Positions 24,245 to 32,160 are shown, numbered from the stretch's first letter. The stretch: 38,272 nt of DNA from a virus (IMGVR_UViG_3300002136_000006:1-38272), one strand, 5' to 3'. The notes: generated from the letters alone by a model not told the origin. Numbers and translations are program-made.

Positions 24245-26646
24245 TGGGTATCTTTAATATAGACCTACAAACAAATGTACAGCCACAACAAGCTGTCACT
24301 GACCAGTCTACAGGAACTGCATTAGGTGGTCTATCTAATCTTCTAAGTTCCCTAGGCAACCTTAAGGATGCTCAAGATATTAAGGCACGGAGAGAAGCTC
24401 CTACTTATACTGAGGTTAAAAACCAAAGGGATCAAGCTAATCTTTCAAACTACTCAACTGATCTGACACGAGTTGTTGAGCTACGTGATTCAGGTCAGAT
24501 CTCCCCTGCTAAATTCCAGATGGAACTTAAGAGAGTAAATACTAAGTGGCTTACAGAGGGTGTTGATATTTCTGGGGCTGACTTCGACCTTTCTCGTGAG
24601 TCCATTACTGGTATTAAGAGTGAGCTTGTAGGTCTTACAGAAACTGAAGTAGCTTTGAATGAGTTATCAGGTACTGTCCAAGGGCAGTCTCAACTAGCCT
24701 TACAAACATTTAATCTTCGTAATGAATTAGGTAGAGAGCCTACTCTTGAAGAAGTAGTAGGGGCTATTAAGTCAGTTCAACAAGAGCAGATTGCTTTTGA
24801 TAACTTGACTATTAAGAATCAGTCTGACCTTGCAGCTAAACGACCAATCATCCAAGACCAAGTTCTTAAAGCTAGCAAGCAGTTCACTACATCATTAGAT
24901 CTTCTTGAGCAGAATGGTGTTCAAGTAACACCTGAGATGCTACAGAAAAGCTACTTAGATTGGCGTGGGTTTAAAACTAATGTACTTGCTAAGCTTCCAG
25001 CTGATACCCCACCTGCTGTTAAAGATGACTTGTTTAAAGTTGTCGATGAGTTCTTTGTTCAGATGGGCATGGAAACAATCGGTGGTGAGATTAAGATCCT
25101 TAGCCAGACTGAGCTACAACTAAAGAATAAAGCTCAGTTAATTGTACAAGAGCTTGAGAAGAAGAGTGACCAAGCATCACAGCTTCTAGCCTTGGGTATC
25201 ATTAAGAATGGTTACTCCATTACTCCTATGGATTTCACAAGTATTAAAGCTGCCTTAGGTTCTACTGATCTTACTCCATCCACACCTGAGTGGGTCACTG
25301 AAGCTGGTATTGTATTGAGCAATGACATTATCACTGTTGCTCGTCAACTACAGTCACCAGAAGCTATGAGTATTAAGACAGCTAAAGGAGCTACTACTGC
25401 CTTCAAGTCTATTGTAGGCCCAGATAACTTTGCTAAGTGGGAAGGTTTAACTGCCGCAGCTGCTTGGAATAACGTAAGTGCTCGTGCTGCTATTGCTAAA
25501 GGCTTTGATCGCCAGTCAATCTCAGCAGGTAAAGCTGATACTACAGATGTATATACAAACATCGCAGGTCTAGCTATCGGTGTTGGTACTATTGACTTTG
25601 AGAATGAAGCAATCTCCTTTGATGGTGTAAGGTCTGTCGTTAGCTCAACACTTCCAGGTGTAGTAGATGCTCTTGAACAACGTGATCCTGAGAAGGGTAA
25701 GGCTGCACGTAGCTTGATGTACTTCTCCTTAGGTAAGGCTGCTCGTCAGTACGATGCTCAGATCCAAACAGGAGAGAGTAACTTAGGTATTAAGTTTAAT
25801 CCTCAGAAGGGTACTTATAACTTAGACATTGCTAAGATTAGTCCAGATAATCCAAGGGCTTTACTTGCTGCTACTATTGCAAACAAAAGATATGATGGCG
25901 ATATAATTGCAGCTATTGAAGATGACTTCTCTCGTGTTGACGCAACAGATCTTCCTGTCGAAGGCTTCGATGCACGTAGAGCACAAGCAAATCTTTCAGA
26001 TGCTATACCTGGAAAAGGTGAGTTGCTTAGGGTATTCAATCTACGTAACTCTGTCGTATACTTAGACAGCCTTGCAAGACAGCTTGAGCCTAAAGATCTT
26101 AAAGATGCTCGTCTTAATACACCAGCCAACCTAGCTGCTGAGACTACAGCTACTCTTACAGATACTGCATCTGCTCAAACTACTGTACCACCTGCTGCCT
26201 TTGACTTGGTACGTAACCTAGAGGGCTATCAGGAGAATGCTTACTACGATGTCAATGCCTATCGTACAGGTTACGGTAGCGATACAGTAACTAAAGCTGA
26301 TGGCACTGTAGTTAAAGTAACTGAGAGCACTATGGTTACTCGTGCTGATGCTGAACGTGATCTAGCTCGTCGCCTAAATGATTTCACAGCTAAGTCTGAG
26401 CGTAAAGTAGGAGCAGAATCTTGGTCAGCCTTAGATGAGACTACTCGTGCAGCACTAACGTCTATTGCTTACAACTATGGCAGTATCCCTGATCGTTTAA
26501 TGCCAGCCATTAAGTCAGGAGATAAAGAAACTATTGCTCTTGCTGTTGAGAAACTAGCTGGTGACAATGAGGGCATTAATAGAGATCGTCGTATGCAAGA
26601 AGCTGATGCAATCCGTACTGGTCAAGTATCACCTTATACGGAGTAG
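24244..26646 (+). CDS. Internal virion protein with C-terminal T4-type lysozyme domain
   Basis: An 800-residue protein. Residues 1-640 are helical and Gln/Ala/Lys-rich, like a core protein. From about residue 648 a glycoside hydrolase 24 domain begins: 'LVRNLEGYQENAYYDV' and 'RTGYG' place Glu660, Asp669 and Thr675 with exactly the spacing of the T4 lysozyme Glu11-Asp20-Thr26 triad. 'ALTSIAYNYGSIPD' is the typical helix before the C-terminus. It should cut peptidoglycan locally during DNA ejection, the job done by the N-terminal domain of gp16 in T7. Having the enzyme at the C-terminus of the last core protein is a rearranged architecture. Confidence 0.85.
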   Translation: MGIFNIDLQTNVQPQQAVTDQSTGTALGGLSNLLSSLGNLKDAQDIKARREAPTYTEVKNQRDQANLSNYSTDLTRVVELRDSGQISPAKFQMELKRVNTKWLTEGVDISGADFDLSRESITGIKSELVGLTETEVALNELSGTVQGQSQLALQTFNLRNELGREPTLEEVVGAIKSVQQEQIAFDNLTIKNQSDLAAKRPIIQDQVLKASKQFTTSLDLLEQNGVQVTPEMLQKSYLDWRGFKTNVLAKLPADTPPAVKDDLFKVVDEFFVQMGMETIGGEIKILSQTELQLKNKAQLIVQELEKKSDQASQLLALGIIKNGYSITPMDFTSIKAALGSTDLTPSTPEWVTEAGIVLSNDIITVARQLQSPEAMSIKTAKGATTAFKSIVGPDNFAKWEGLTAAAAWNNVSARAAIAKGFDRQSISAGKADTTDVYTNIAGLAIGVGTIDFENEAISFDGVRSVVSSTLPGVVDALEQRDPEKGKAARSLMYFSLGKAARQYDAQIQTGESNLGIKFNPQKGTYNLDIAKISPDNPRALLAATIANKRYDGDIIAAIEDDFSRVDATDLPVEGFDARRAQANLSDAIPGKGELLRVFNLRNSVVYLDSLARQLEPKDLKDARLNTPANLAAETTATLTDTASAQTTVPPAAFDLVRNLEGYQENAYYDVNAYRTGYGSDTVTKADGTVVKVTESTMVTRADAERDLARRLNDFTAKSERKVGAESWSALDETTRAALTSIAYNYGSIPDRLMPAIKSGDKETIALAVEKLAGDNEGINRDRRMQEADAIRTGQVSPYTE

Positions 26647-26653
26647 AAAGATA

Positions 26654-26914
26654 ATGGCTAAAGATCCTCGCTTAGAAAGAATAGGAGTATCAGGGTTTAA
26701 TAAACCTAAGGCTACTCCTAGCCACCCTACTAAGTCTCACGTTGTTGTGGCTAAAGAAGGGGATACAGTTAAGACTATACGCTTCGGTCAGCAAGGGGTT
26801 ACTGGTGATAAGCAGCCCACTGCTAGGCAGAAGTCTTTCAAGGCTCGTCATGCTAAGAATATATCCAAGGGTAAGATGAGTGCAGCTTACTGGGCAGATA
26901 AGGTGAAGTGGTAA
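26654..26914 (+). CDS. DUF6321-type small basic protein
   Basis: An 86-residue protein; the start chosen is the ATG at 26654, where the conserved sequence begins ('MAKDPRLERIGVSGFNKPK'), not the longer frame from 26561 that lies over the lysozyme gene. 'HPTKSHVVVAKEGD', 'IRFGQQGV' and 'RHAKNISKGKMSAAYWADKV' are the marks of a conserved phage family that I recall as DUF6321. It is very basic. The function is unknown; DNA binding is possible. Confidence 0.75.
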   Translation: MAKDPRLERIGVSGFNKPKATPSHPTKSHVVVAKEGDTVKTIRFGQQGVTGDKQPTARQKSFKARHAKNISKGKMSAAYWADKVKW

Positions 26915-26958
26915 TGCTAACGACAGGTAACACACAGCAACTAACAAGGAAGAAAGTC

Positions 26959-27090
26959 ATGGCTAAGAAAGTCAAGAAGAATAAGAAGGTAGCACCTAAG
27001 GGTTCACACTATATGCCTGACGGTTCTTTGATGAAGGACTCAGCTATGAAGCCTAGTAAGAAGAAGGGTAAGTCTAATGCCTCTTACTAA
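26959..27090 (+). CDS. Small Lys-rich protein
   Basis: A 43-residue protein with AAGGA before the ATG. Start chosen here rather than at 26908 because of the ribosome site and the usual 'MAKK' opening. It reads 'MAKKVKKNKKVAPKGSHYMP' followed by a Lys/Ser-rich tail. More than a third of residues are Lys. Its end overlaps the next small gene by 14 bases. Function unknown. Confidence 0.5.
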   Translation: MAKKVKKNKKVAPKGSHYMPDGSLMKDSAMKPSKKKGKSNASY

Positions 27091-27214
27091 AGGCTACTCT
27101 AAGAAGAGTGTAAGCAAGAACATTCGTCTTGAAATGAAACATGGTAAGCCACAGAAGCAAGCAGTAGCTATTGCATTAAGCGTAGCTCGTAAGGCTAAGG
27201 CTAAAAAGAAATAA
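27077..27214 (+). CDS. Small basic protein, DUF6496-like
   Basis: A 45-residue protein, the last rightward gene. 'MPLTKGYSKKSVSKNI' and 'GKPQKQAVAIALSVARKAK' match a small conserved helical motif ('...RKQAIAIALSEARKA') common in marine and other phages, often named DUF6496. It overlaps the preceding gene in another frame, so coupled translation is likely. No function is established; the amphipathic basic helix suggests nucleic-acid or membrane contact. Confidence 0.6.
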   Translation: MPLTKGYSKKSVSKNIRLEMKHGKPQKQAVAIALSVARKAKAKKK

Positions 27215-27246
27215 AGGGAACATCTCTTATGCTCCCCCTTACTTAG
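27214..27246. terminator. Convergent junction with weak hairpin
   Basis: The rightward and leftward gene blocks meet here with 32 bases between stop codons. AAGGG (27214-27218) can pair with CCCTT (27236-27240) over an 17-base loop, a short stem with no clear T-run on either side. A bidirectional terminator would be expected; this is only a weak candidate. Confidence 0.25.
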
Positions 27247-27609
27247 TTAGTCTTGTTCACGTTCTTCTATACTAGCAATCAACATCTCGGCGTAGTGGAT
27301 TACTTTACGTAAGTCTTCTACGCCGTTTTTCTGTTTGTACCTACAGGTATACTTGATGATGTTACCCTCACAGAATGCTAAGTTGTTAGCTAGGATGAAC
27401 TCAATAGGCTGGATGGCCATGTCCTTGTAGTGGCTACCACCTACCTGTTGAGCTAGAGGGTGGTCATCTTCATCCTCTTCGTCATCCTCATCATCCATGT
27501 AGTGGTCGAGGCATTCATGACACTCACCGAAGTTATCTAGTAAGTAGCCACATTCATTGCAGGAGTGGTCATCAAAAGGATTGAATGGTTTAGTTCCCCA
27601 TTTAGCCAT
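27247..27609 (-). CDS. Zinc-ribbon plus DUF3310 protein (gp1.7-like nucleotide kinase candidate)
   Basis: A 120-residue protein with three parts. Residues 17-33 have Cys17-x2-Cys20 and Cys30-x2-Cys33, a zinc-ribbon-like knuckle. Residues 37-49 are almost all Asp/Glu. Residues about 56-112 are the DUF3310 domain ('VGGSHYKDMAIQPIEFI', 'CEGNIIKYTCRYKQKNG', 'DLRKVIHYAEML'). DUF3310 is shared with T7 gp1.7, a phage nucleotide kinase that acts on dGMP and dTMP, so a nucleotide-pool role is likely but not certain. The N-terminal metal motif and acidic linker are extra. It is the last gene of the leftward block, three bases after PhoH. Confidence 0.75.
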   Translation of the reverse strand: MAKWGTKPFNPFDDHSCNECGYLLDNFGECHECLDHYMDDEDDEEDEDDHPLAQQVGGSHYKDMAIQPIEFILANNLAFCEGNIIKYTCRYKQKNGVEDLRKVIHYAEMLIASIEEREQD

Positions 27610-27612
27610 GTC

Positions 27613-28329
27613 TTATAGTCCTTCTTCTAGGAATGCAATCACCCAAGCCTTACATATATCAGAACGTACAATGTCGTCAACTGTAAACTCAATGACAGGT
27701 ATGTCCATGTTATACTTCTTAGCTAGGTGCATGATCTTACTCAAGCCTGACTGTTCCTTAATGTCAGACTGACGTAAGTCACCATTAATAATGATCTTAC
27801 AGTTCTCCCCGATACGAGTGAGGAGCATCTTAACTTCGTGGATGGTAAGGTTCTGTGCCTCGTCTACAATCACGAAGGCATCACGGAAGCTACGACCACG
27901 CATAGTAGAAAGAGGTGCCATCTCAATGTTCTTATTCTTGACTCCCGTCTCAACGACACCCTTGCCAAGTTGTTTCTCCAAGACTTCAAATACTGGTAGA
28001 ACCCAAGGTGCATACTTCTCCTCCAATGTTCCTGGTAAGTAGCCTAAGTCCTTACCTACGGATACGTTAGGTCTAGTGATTACGATCTTGTCGATCTTCT
28101 TTAAGGCGTAAGCGTTAGCTGCTGCTGTTGCTGCAATGTAAGTCTTACCTGTACCTGACGGGCCAAGGACTATGACTTGCTGACTACTATTTAAGGCGCT
28201 GATGTATGAACCTTGTCTGTTGTTCATAGGCGTGAGAGTGATTAGCTTACTCGTGCTTTCTACATCTGCTCCTTTATATTTAGTTGCTCGTTTAGTTCTC
28301 TTAGCGGCCCGTTCAGCTATTACTTCCAT
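27613..28329 (-). CDS. phoH: PhoH-like ATPase
   Basis: A 238-residue P-loop protein. Walker A is 'VLGPSGTGKTY' (residues about 53-63), Walker B is 'FVIVDEAQN', and the family signatures 'ITRPNVSVGKDLGYLPG' and 'NGDLRQSDI' are present. PhoH-like proteins are RNA/DNA-dependent ATPases; the phage role is not established. The gene is a frequent auxiliary gene of marine phages, first noted in roseophage SIO1. It follows RNR after 9 bases and precedes the DUF3310 gene, ending the nucleotide-gene run. Confidence 0.92.
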   Translation of the reverse strand: MEVIAERAAKRTKRATKYKGADVESTSKLITLTPMNNRQGSYISALNSSQQVIVLGPSGTGKTYIAATAAANAYALKKIDKIVITRPNVSVGKDLGYLPGTLEEKYAPWVLPVFEVLEKQLGKGVVETGVKNKNIEMAPLSTMRGRSFRDAFVIVDEAQNLTIHEVKMLLTRIGENCKIIINGDLRQSDIKEQSGLSKIMHLAKKYNMDIPVIEFTVDDIVRSDICKAWVIAFLEEGL

Positions 28330-28338
28330 GACTTCTTT

Positions 28339-30243
28339 CTAACCGTTGATGTCTACAATTTCACATACACCACCAGAGCAAGCGAAGGTGCTTGTACCTT
28401 TAGATGTATCTTCAGTTTCAAACTCAGCTAACTTAGCCCAATCAATACGGTCAGGCATAACAGATAGAAGTGTTTCGTAGTCAGTCTTGCTGCACTCTTG
28501 GTATGGTAGCTGTTGGTAGTTCATCTCAAAGTGTGGTAAAAATGACACACCTGATACTTCATCAAAGTTCTTATAGACCCAAGCACCAACTTCCATCCAC
28601 TCATGCTCACGTACTGTGATCGTAACAGATGGCTTATGCTCACACCAGTGACGTTGGTATGTCATCCACAAGTCTAGCTGCTCAATAGCCGTCATGTCAT
28701 TGCGTGTTACCGCACCTTCAGGTGACTTCTGAGGGAAGCTAAAGACCATAGTGCTGTCAGGTTTCATAACGCAAGGCTCAGCAGGAATGCCTTGGTCAAC
28801 CATGAACTGTGTCAGAGGATCTTTAATGTCACCACGAACAGTCCGAATATAATAGGCTGAATGCCTAGCGTGAATCCCACTAGCGGAGTCAACCAACTGA
28901 GATACGGTTCCCGAAGGTTTAACACAAGTAATAGCAGTAGACACAGGGATACCAAGGCGCTTAGCCCACTCAGCATTAGTAGCAATGGCAACATCACGTA
29001 ACCTCTCTAGTGTAGCTTCTAGTCCTGCGTTGGCATGGGTCAGTAGCTTGTTGTCCATGATACCAGTTAAGCTAACACCTAACAGACGTTCCTCTTCTGT
29101 GTTCTTCTGCCAGATCTTACGGAGGTAGGGGAAGTTAGTTAGTGTAGACTGGATAGTACCAATGATAGTAGCTAACTTAACCTTACGCTCAAGGTCATCA
29201 ATAGTATCAGTAGCACGTACTACAACTTCACTGAGGTTGCAGAATTGATAAGGACGTAGGATGATCTCACTGCAAGGGTTGGTTCCGAACTCAAAGTCTG
29301 TGTCACGTCTACCATTCTTAGCTGCTTGTTTCTTAGCTGCTACACGTGAGAAGATACCACGCTCACCTGACTTAGACTTAACCAAGGAAGTCCACTCAGT
29401 TAGGAATGTCTCCATGTCAGGACGTTCAGTGTATGCTACAGAGTTGTTAGCTAAGGCACGTTGCTTCTGATGCTCATGCCATTCACCTGACTTAGCATTA
29501 CGCATACGGTCATCTGATAGGTTAGACAAAGAGATCATAGCACTACGGCGTACACCACCTACTACTACCACTTCACCAATCTTACACATGATGTCATGGC
29601 ATTCAAGTGAGGTGAGACGACGACCTTGTGCCTCTTTAAACTTAATTACTGCGTAGTTAAATAGATCGACCAATGGTGCTGGGCCAGATGCACGACCACC
29701 GAATGTCTTAAGCTTAGCACCAGCAGGGCGTACCTTAGAGACATCCCATGTTGGTATCTCACCTGAGTATAGCATAGCTATCAGCTTACGTAGTCCTTTA
29801 GCCCAGCCTTCTTTGCTGTCATGTACTACAATTACATCATCACTGGTGAAGAGGTACTCAGGTACTTCAGGTAGCTTGCTGATGTAGTGACGTTCAACTG
29901 AGAAGCCAACACCAGTACCACATAGTAGGATGTACATAGCTTCATCAAAGGACTTAATGTCATCTACTGGTAGGTAGGAGCAGTTGTACCCTGCCGTGTT
30001 GTCACGAGTAAGAGCAGGGCCAGCAGTCATGACACTACGCATAGAAGGCATGACCTCTAGGTTAAGCATAGCAAATAGAATGTCATCCTCTGTACGTACA
30101 TCAGCTTTACCCTTCACTACGTTAGCAATGAAACGCTCCACTGTCTCACGCCAATTCTCACGGCGTTTCTCAGCCTCAATCCAACGGGCATAGCGTGAGG
30201 TAGCAATAAAGGATTGATAGTCTGTAGGTAGATAGTTGTTCAT
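28339..30243 (-). CDS. Adenosylcobalamin-dependent ribonucleoside-triphosphate reductase (class II RNR)
   Basis: A 634-residue monomeric class II RNR (NrdJ/RTPR type), about 100 residues shorter than the Lactobacillus leichmannii enzyme. Visible catalytic elements are Cys88 in 'AGYNCSY', Cys324 and Glu326 in 'TNPCSEI', Cys335 in 'YQFCNLSE' (the Cys/Glu/Cys centre), and the C-terminal redox pair Cys622/Cys627 in 'ACSGGVCEI'. 'VGGVRRSAMI' and 'CVKPSGTVSQL' are family motifs. It turns NTPs into dNTPs using vitamin B12 coenzyme, so it depends on cobalamin in the host. It overlaps MazG by ATGA. This gene is the defining trait of the 'cobavirus' group. Confidence 0.95.
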   Translation of the reverse strand: MNNYLPTDYQSFIATSRYARWIEAEKRRENWRETVERFIANVVKGKADVRTEDDILFAMLNLEVMPSMRSVMTAGPALTRDNTAGYNCSYLPVDDIKSFDEAMYILLCGTGVGFSVERHYISKLPEVPEYLFTSDDVIVVHDSKEGWAKGLRKLIAMLYSGEIPTWDVSKVRPAGAKLKTFGGRASGPAPLVDLFNYAVIKFKEAQGRRLTSLECHDIMCKIGEVVVVGGVRRSAMISLSNLSDDRMRNAKSGEWHEHQKQRALANNSVAYTERPDMETFLTEWTSLVKSKSGERGIFSRVAAKKQAAKNGRRDTDFEFGTNPCSEIILRPYQFCNLSEVVVRATDTIDDLERKVKLATIIGTIQSTLTNFPYLRKIWQKNTEEERLLGVSLTGIMDNKLLTHANAGLEATLERLRDVAIATNAEWAKRLGIPVSTAITCVKPSGTVSQLVDSASGIHARHSAYYIRTVRGDIKDPLTQFMVDQGIPAEPCVMKPDSTMVFSFPQKSPEGAVTRNDMTAIEQLDLWMTYQRHWCEHKPSVTITVREHEWMEVGAWVYKNFDEVSGVSFLPHFEMNYQQLPYQECSKTDYETLLSVMPDRIDWAKLAEFETEDTSKGTSTFACSGGVCEIVDING

Positions 30244-30590
30244 CTGTTGTCACCGTTTCCTTGCAAGGTTCCTCTAGCCTTACGGCTCTGTAGTTTAATT
30301 AAATTCATCTCAGCAATCTCAGATAGATCGTAGCCTAAGTCATTAGATAGTGCAGCTACGTACCACATGACATCACCAAGTTCTTTAGCTAACTCAATGT
30401 CGTCTAGTTCACCATCACGTAGCCACTTCTTAATCTTCTCAGCTACTTCACCTGCCTCACCACATAGACCTAGTGCAGTGTATAAGATCTTATCCTTGTA
30501 GATAGCAGTAGTCATTACTCTCTCTTGGTACTCATCTAGTGACAAAGGTTCCTTGTCTTGGAAGCTTTCAATGTCTTCTAATGTAATCAT
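30240..30590 (-). CDS. mazG: MazG-like nucleoside triphosphate pyrophosphohydrolase
   Basis: A 116-residue protein when started at 30590, where ATGA overlaps the upstream stop; the longer frame from 30608 has no better ribosome site. The MazG/all-alpha NTP-PPase motifs are clear: 'LGLCGEAGEVAEKIKKWL' (E-x-x-E) and 'ELAKELGDVMWYVAAL' (E-x-x-D) for magnesium binding. Such enzymes hydrolyse NTPs or dNTPs to monophosphates; in phages the target is debated (house-cleaning or nucleotide balance; the idea of ppGpp control has been questioned). It overlaps RNR by four bases. Confidence 0.9.
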   Translation of the reverse strand: MITLEDIESFQDKEPLSLDEYQERVMTTAIYKDKILYTALGLCGEAGEVAEKIKKWLRDGELDDIELAKELGDVMWYVAALSNDLGYDLSEIAEMNLIKLQSRKARGTLQGNGDNR

Positions 30591-30772
30591 TCTTCTATCC
30601 TTTTCCATTCTTCTAATTCAGCATCTAAATTAAAGTAGTCGCCAGTGTCAATCAGTCCTTCAAGTACTAACATCTTAATGACGAACTCTTCAGCTATATC
30701 ATTCTGTTCGAGGAGAAGCATCAGTCCATAGTTCTCAACCAATGCTAAAAGCTTACTCTCCAAGTCAAACAT
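30587..30772 (-). CDS. Small acidic hypothetical protein
   Basis: A 61-residue, acidic, Leu/Glu-rich helical protein ('MFDLESKLLALVENYGLML', 'DAELEEWKRIEE'). Its start overlaps the metallophosphoesterase stop by 8 bases and its own stop forms ATGA with MazG. It is not recognised. The tight coupling on both sides supports a real gene. A role with MazG or RNR is conceivable but only from position. Confidence 0.55.
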   Translation of the reverse strand: MFDLESKLLALVENYGLMLLLEQNDIAEEFVIKMLVLEGLIDTGDYFNLDAELEEWKRIEE

Positions 30773-31550
30773 TATTACCGTACTCCTTCTCCAAAGCAGC
30801 GAGACTTATCCATTGTAGATCATAAGATCCATTCTCAATGTACCGTTTAATAGCTACACCTTTAGTCCATTCAGAGTTAGCCTGTCCAGCCCATGATTCT
30901 TCTTTACCTTTAAAGCAACCAGCTACTAAGCCGTGCATAGGTGTAGGTCTAGCGTCAGCCTTGATGTAGTGGTGAAACTTATGGCTGTGTCCAACAGTAA
31001 CACTGCAAGCTAGCTTCTCAACAAGTGAGTAGCCGTGGTGCTTAGTAGATAGGGCACTGCCGAAGTTACCACTTGCTACGTAGTGTCCGTATAGAACTCC
31101 ATCGTACTCAGCTAGAGCTGGAGCAGAGTTCTTGTACTCATGGTACTCATCGAACCAGTGGTCAGTCTGAAGGTGAGCGAAGGAGATACCATAGCGAGAG
31201 CCTTGTAGTCGTGGGTCTTGAGCGATAGCTCTACGTAACCTGTTCTCATGGTTGCCTTCGAAGCCAATACGGTAAGGACGCTTCTTCTTCTTTAACTTAA
31301 ACCTATCCCAGATACGTGACTGGGAATCGTTGTAACAATCAATGTCAGCCTGATACGACTGAGCTACAATAGCTGCTGGGTAACGTGTGTCATAGGTGTT
31401 AAGGCTTCGCATATCTGCCCCGTCACCTAGGTCTATCACGTAGTCAGGTTTAATATCTTCAATGAGATTGCCTAGCCATGAGAAGCGAACATTGCTTACC
31501 CCAGGATCAGCGTGAGCGCAAGTATACACTATTGCGGTACGGTTTGTCAA
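30765..31550 (-). CDS. Metallophosphoesterase with altered first metal motif; TTG start
   Basis: A 261-residue calcineurin-like phosphoesterase. It starts at TTG, which overlaps the preceding stop as TTGA; the first strand ('TAIVYTCAHADP') begins within five residues, so no ATG is missing. Metal motifs are 'IDLGDGAD' (G-D-x-x-D), 'GFEGNHENR' (G-N-H-E) and 'VTVGHSHKFHHY' (G-H-x-H). The usual first Asp of D-x-H is Cys11 ('C-A-H'). It is probably a phosphodiesterase or phosphatase acting on nucleic acid or nucleotides in the replication block; the substrate is unknown. The Cys substitution may weaken or change metal binding. Confidence 0.8.
   Translation of the reverse strand: MTNRTAIVYTCAHADPGVSNVRFSWLGNLIEDIKPDYVIDLGDGADMRSLNTYDTRYPAAIVAQSYQADIDCYNDSQSRIWDRFKLKKKKRPYRIGFEGNHENRLRRAIAQDPRLQGSRYGISFAHLQTDHWFDEYHEYKNSAPALAEYDGVLYGHYVASGNFGSALSTKHHGYSLVEKLACSVTVGHSHKFHHYIKADARPTPMHGLVAGCFKGKEESWAGQANSEWTKGVAIKRYIENGSYDLQWISLAALEKEYGNNV
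31521..31550 (-). promoter_or_regulatory. Promoter-like site inside metallophosphoesterase start
   Basis: On the minus strand TTGACA (31550-31545), 18 bases, TATACT (31526-31521), followed by TGC. The -10 area TGTATACTTGC matches that of the two plus-strand promoters at 10 of 12 positions. The -35 box is the TTG start codon and next codon of the metallophosphoesterase. It could start transcripts for the downstream genes (MazG, RNR, PhoH). It may also be chance. Confidence 0.4.
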
Positions 31551-31768
31551 TGGTCTTCTCCACGTCCATAGTTAAGCTCAATAGGTTCAATAGATTTCTT
31601 GAAATGATTAGCAAAAAGAATAGCTTCTGCCATACTCTCAAAGTAAATCTCTTCGTCGTATAGCTCACCATCATCCTCAACTAGGCAGACACATATGATG
31701 AGTCCATCCTCATCTTCCAGTGGGCCATTAATAACTCGATGTGCTTTCATCATTTCTCTTTGATCCAT
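31547..31768 (-). CDS. Small acidic hypothetical protein
   Basis: A 73-residue frame from 31768, or 68 residues from the ATG at 31753, which overlaps the endonuclease stop as ATGA and is perhaps the better start. It is acidic, with 'VINGPLEDEDGLIICVCLVE' and 'ESMAEAILFANHFKKSIEP', an alpha/beta layout. It is not recognised. Both ends are coupled to neighbours (ATGA upstream, TTGA downstream). Confidence 0.55.
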   Translation of the reverse strand: MDQREMMKAHRVINGPLEDEDGLIICVCLVEDDGELYDEEIYFESMAEAILFANHFKKSIEPIELNYGRGEDH

Positions 31769-32160
31769 TCTTCAGGTATAAGTTTGTCAGCGTAGAGGAA
31801 GCCATGCTTGTCACACCAATCCCCGTAAGTAGTCTTAGAACCTTTAACTATCTTAGCCCTAGAGTTACTGAAGACAAACCTAATGTCAAGCTCTCTATGT
31901 TGTTTCTTTATGAGCAGGTGTTTCTTCCTATCCGCTGCTACAAACCTACCCTTACTCTCAATGATTATTCCATTGGGTAGGATGAAGTCAGGAGTGTACG
32001 ATCTAATCTCATTGACTTCGTACTTAATCTTCTGTGTCTCGTACAAGACAGGTACCTTCAGGGAGGTAAGTTGTAAGGAGATAGTCTCCTCTAATCCTGA
32101 ACGGTACCCTGCCTTGATTGCTCGTTGTCTTATTGTTAGCACTACCTTCTTCTTAGCCAT
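31750..32160 (-). CDS. Endonuclease I (T7 gp3-like Holliday junction resolvase)
   Basis: A 136-residue PD-(D/E)XK nuclease, close in length to T7 gp3 (149). Catalytic residues align with T7: Glu24 in 'YRSGLEE', Asp58 in 'YTPDFILPNG', Glu68 and Lys70 in 'IIESKGRF'. The region 'DRKKHLLIKKQHRELDIRFV' and the end 'GFLYADKLIPEEWIKE' are also strongly T7-like. It resolves branched DNA before packaging and helps to break down host DNA for reuse. Overlaps the upstream nuclease gene by 8 bases. Confidence 0.95.
   Translation of the reverse strand: MAKKKVVLTIRQRAIKAGYRSGLEETISLQLTSLKVPVLYETQKIKYEVNEIRSYTPDFILPNGIIIESKGRFVAADRKKHLLIKKQHRELDIRFVFSNSRAKIVKGSKTTYGDWCDKHGFLYADKLIPEEWIKEK

Noticed and set aside
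26561-26653. Upstream extension of the DUF6321-type gene
   Set aside because: The extension lies in another frame over the lysozyme domain; conserved sequence starts at the ATG at 26654.
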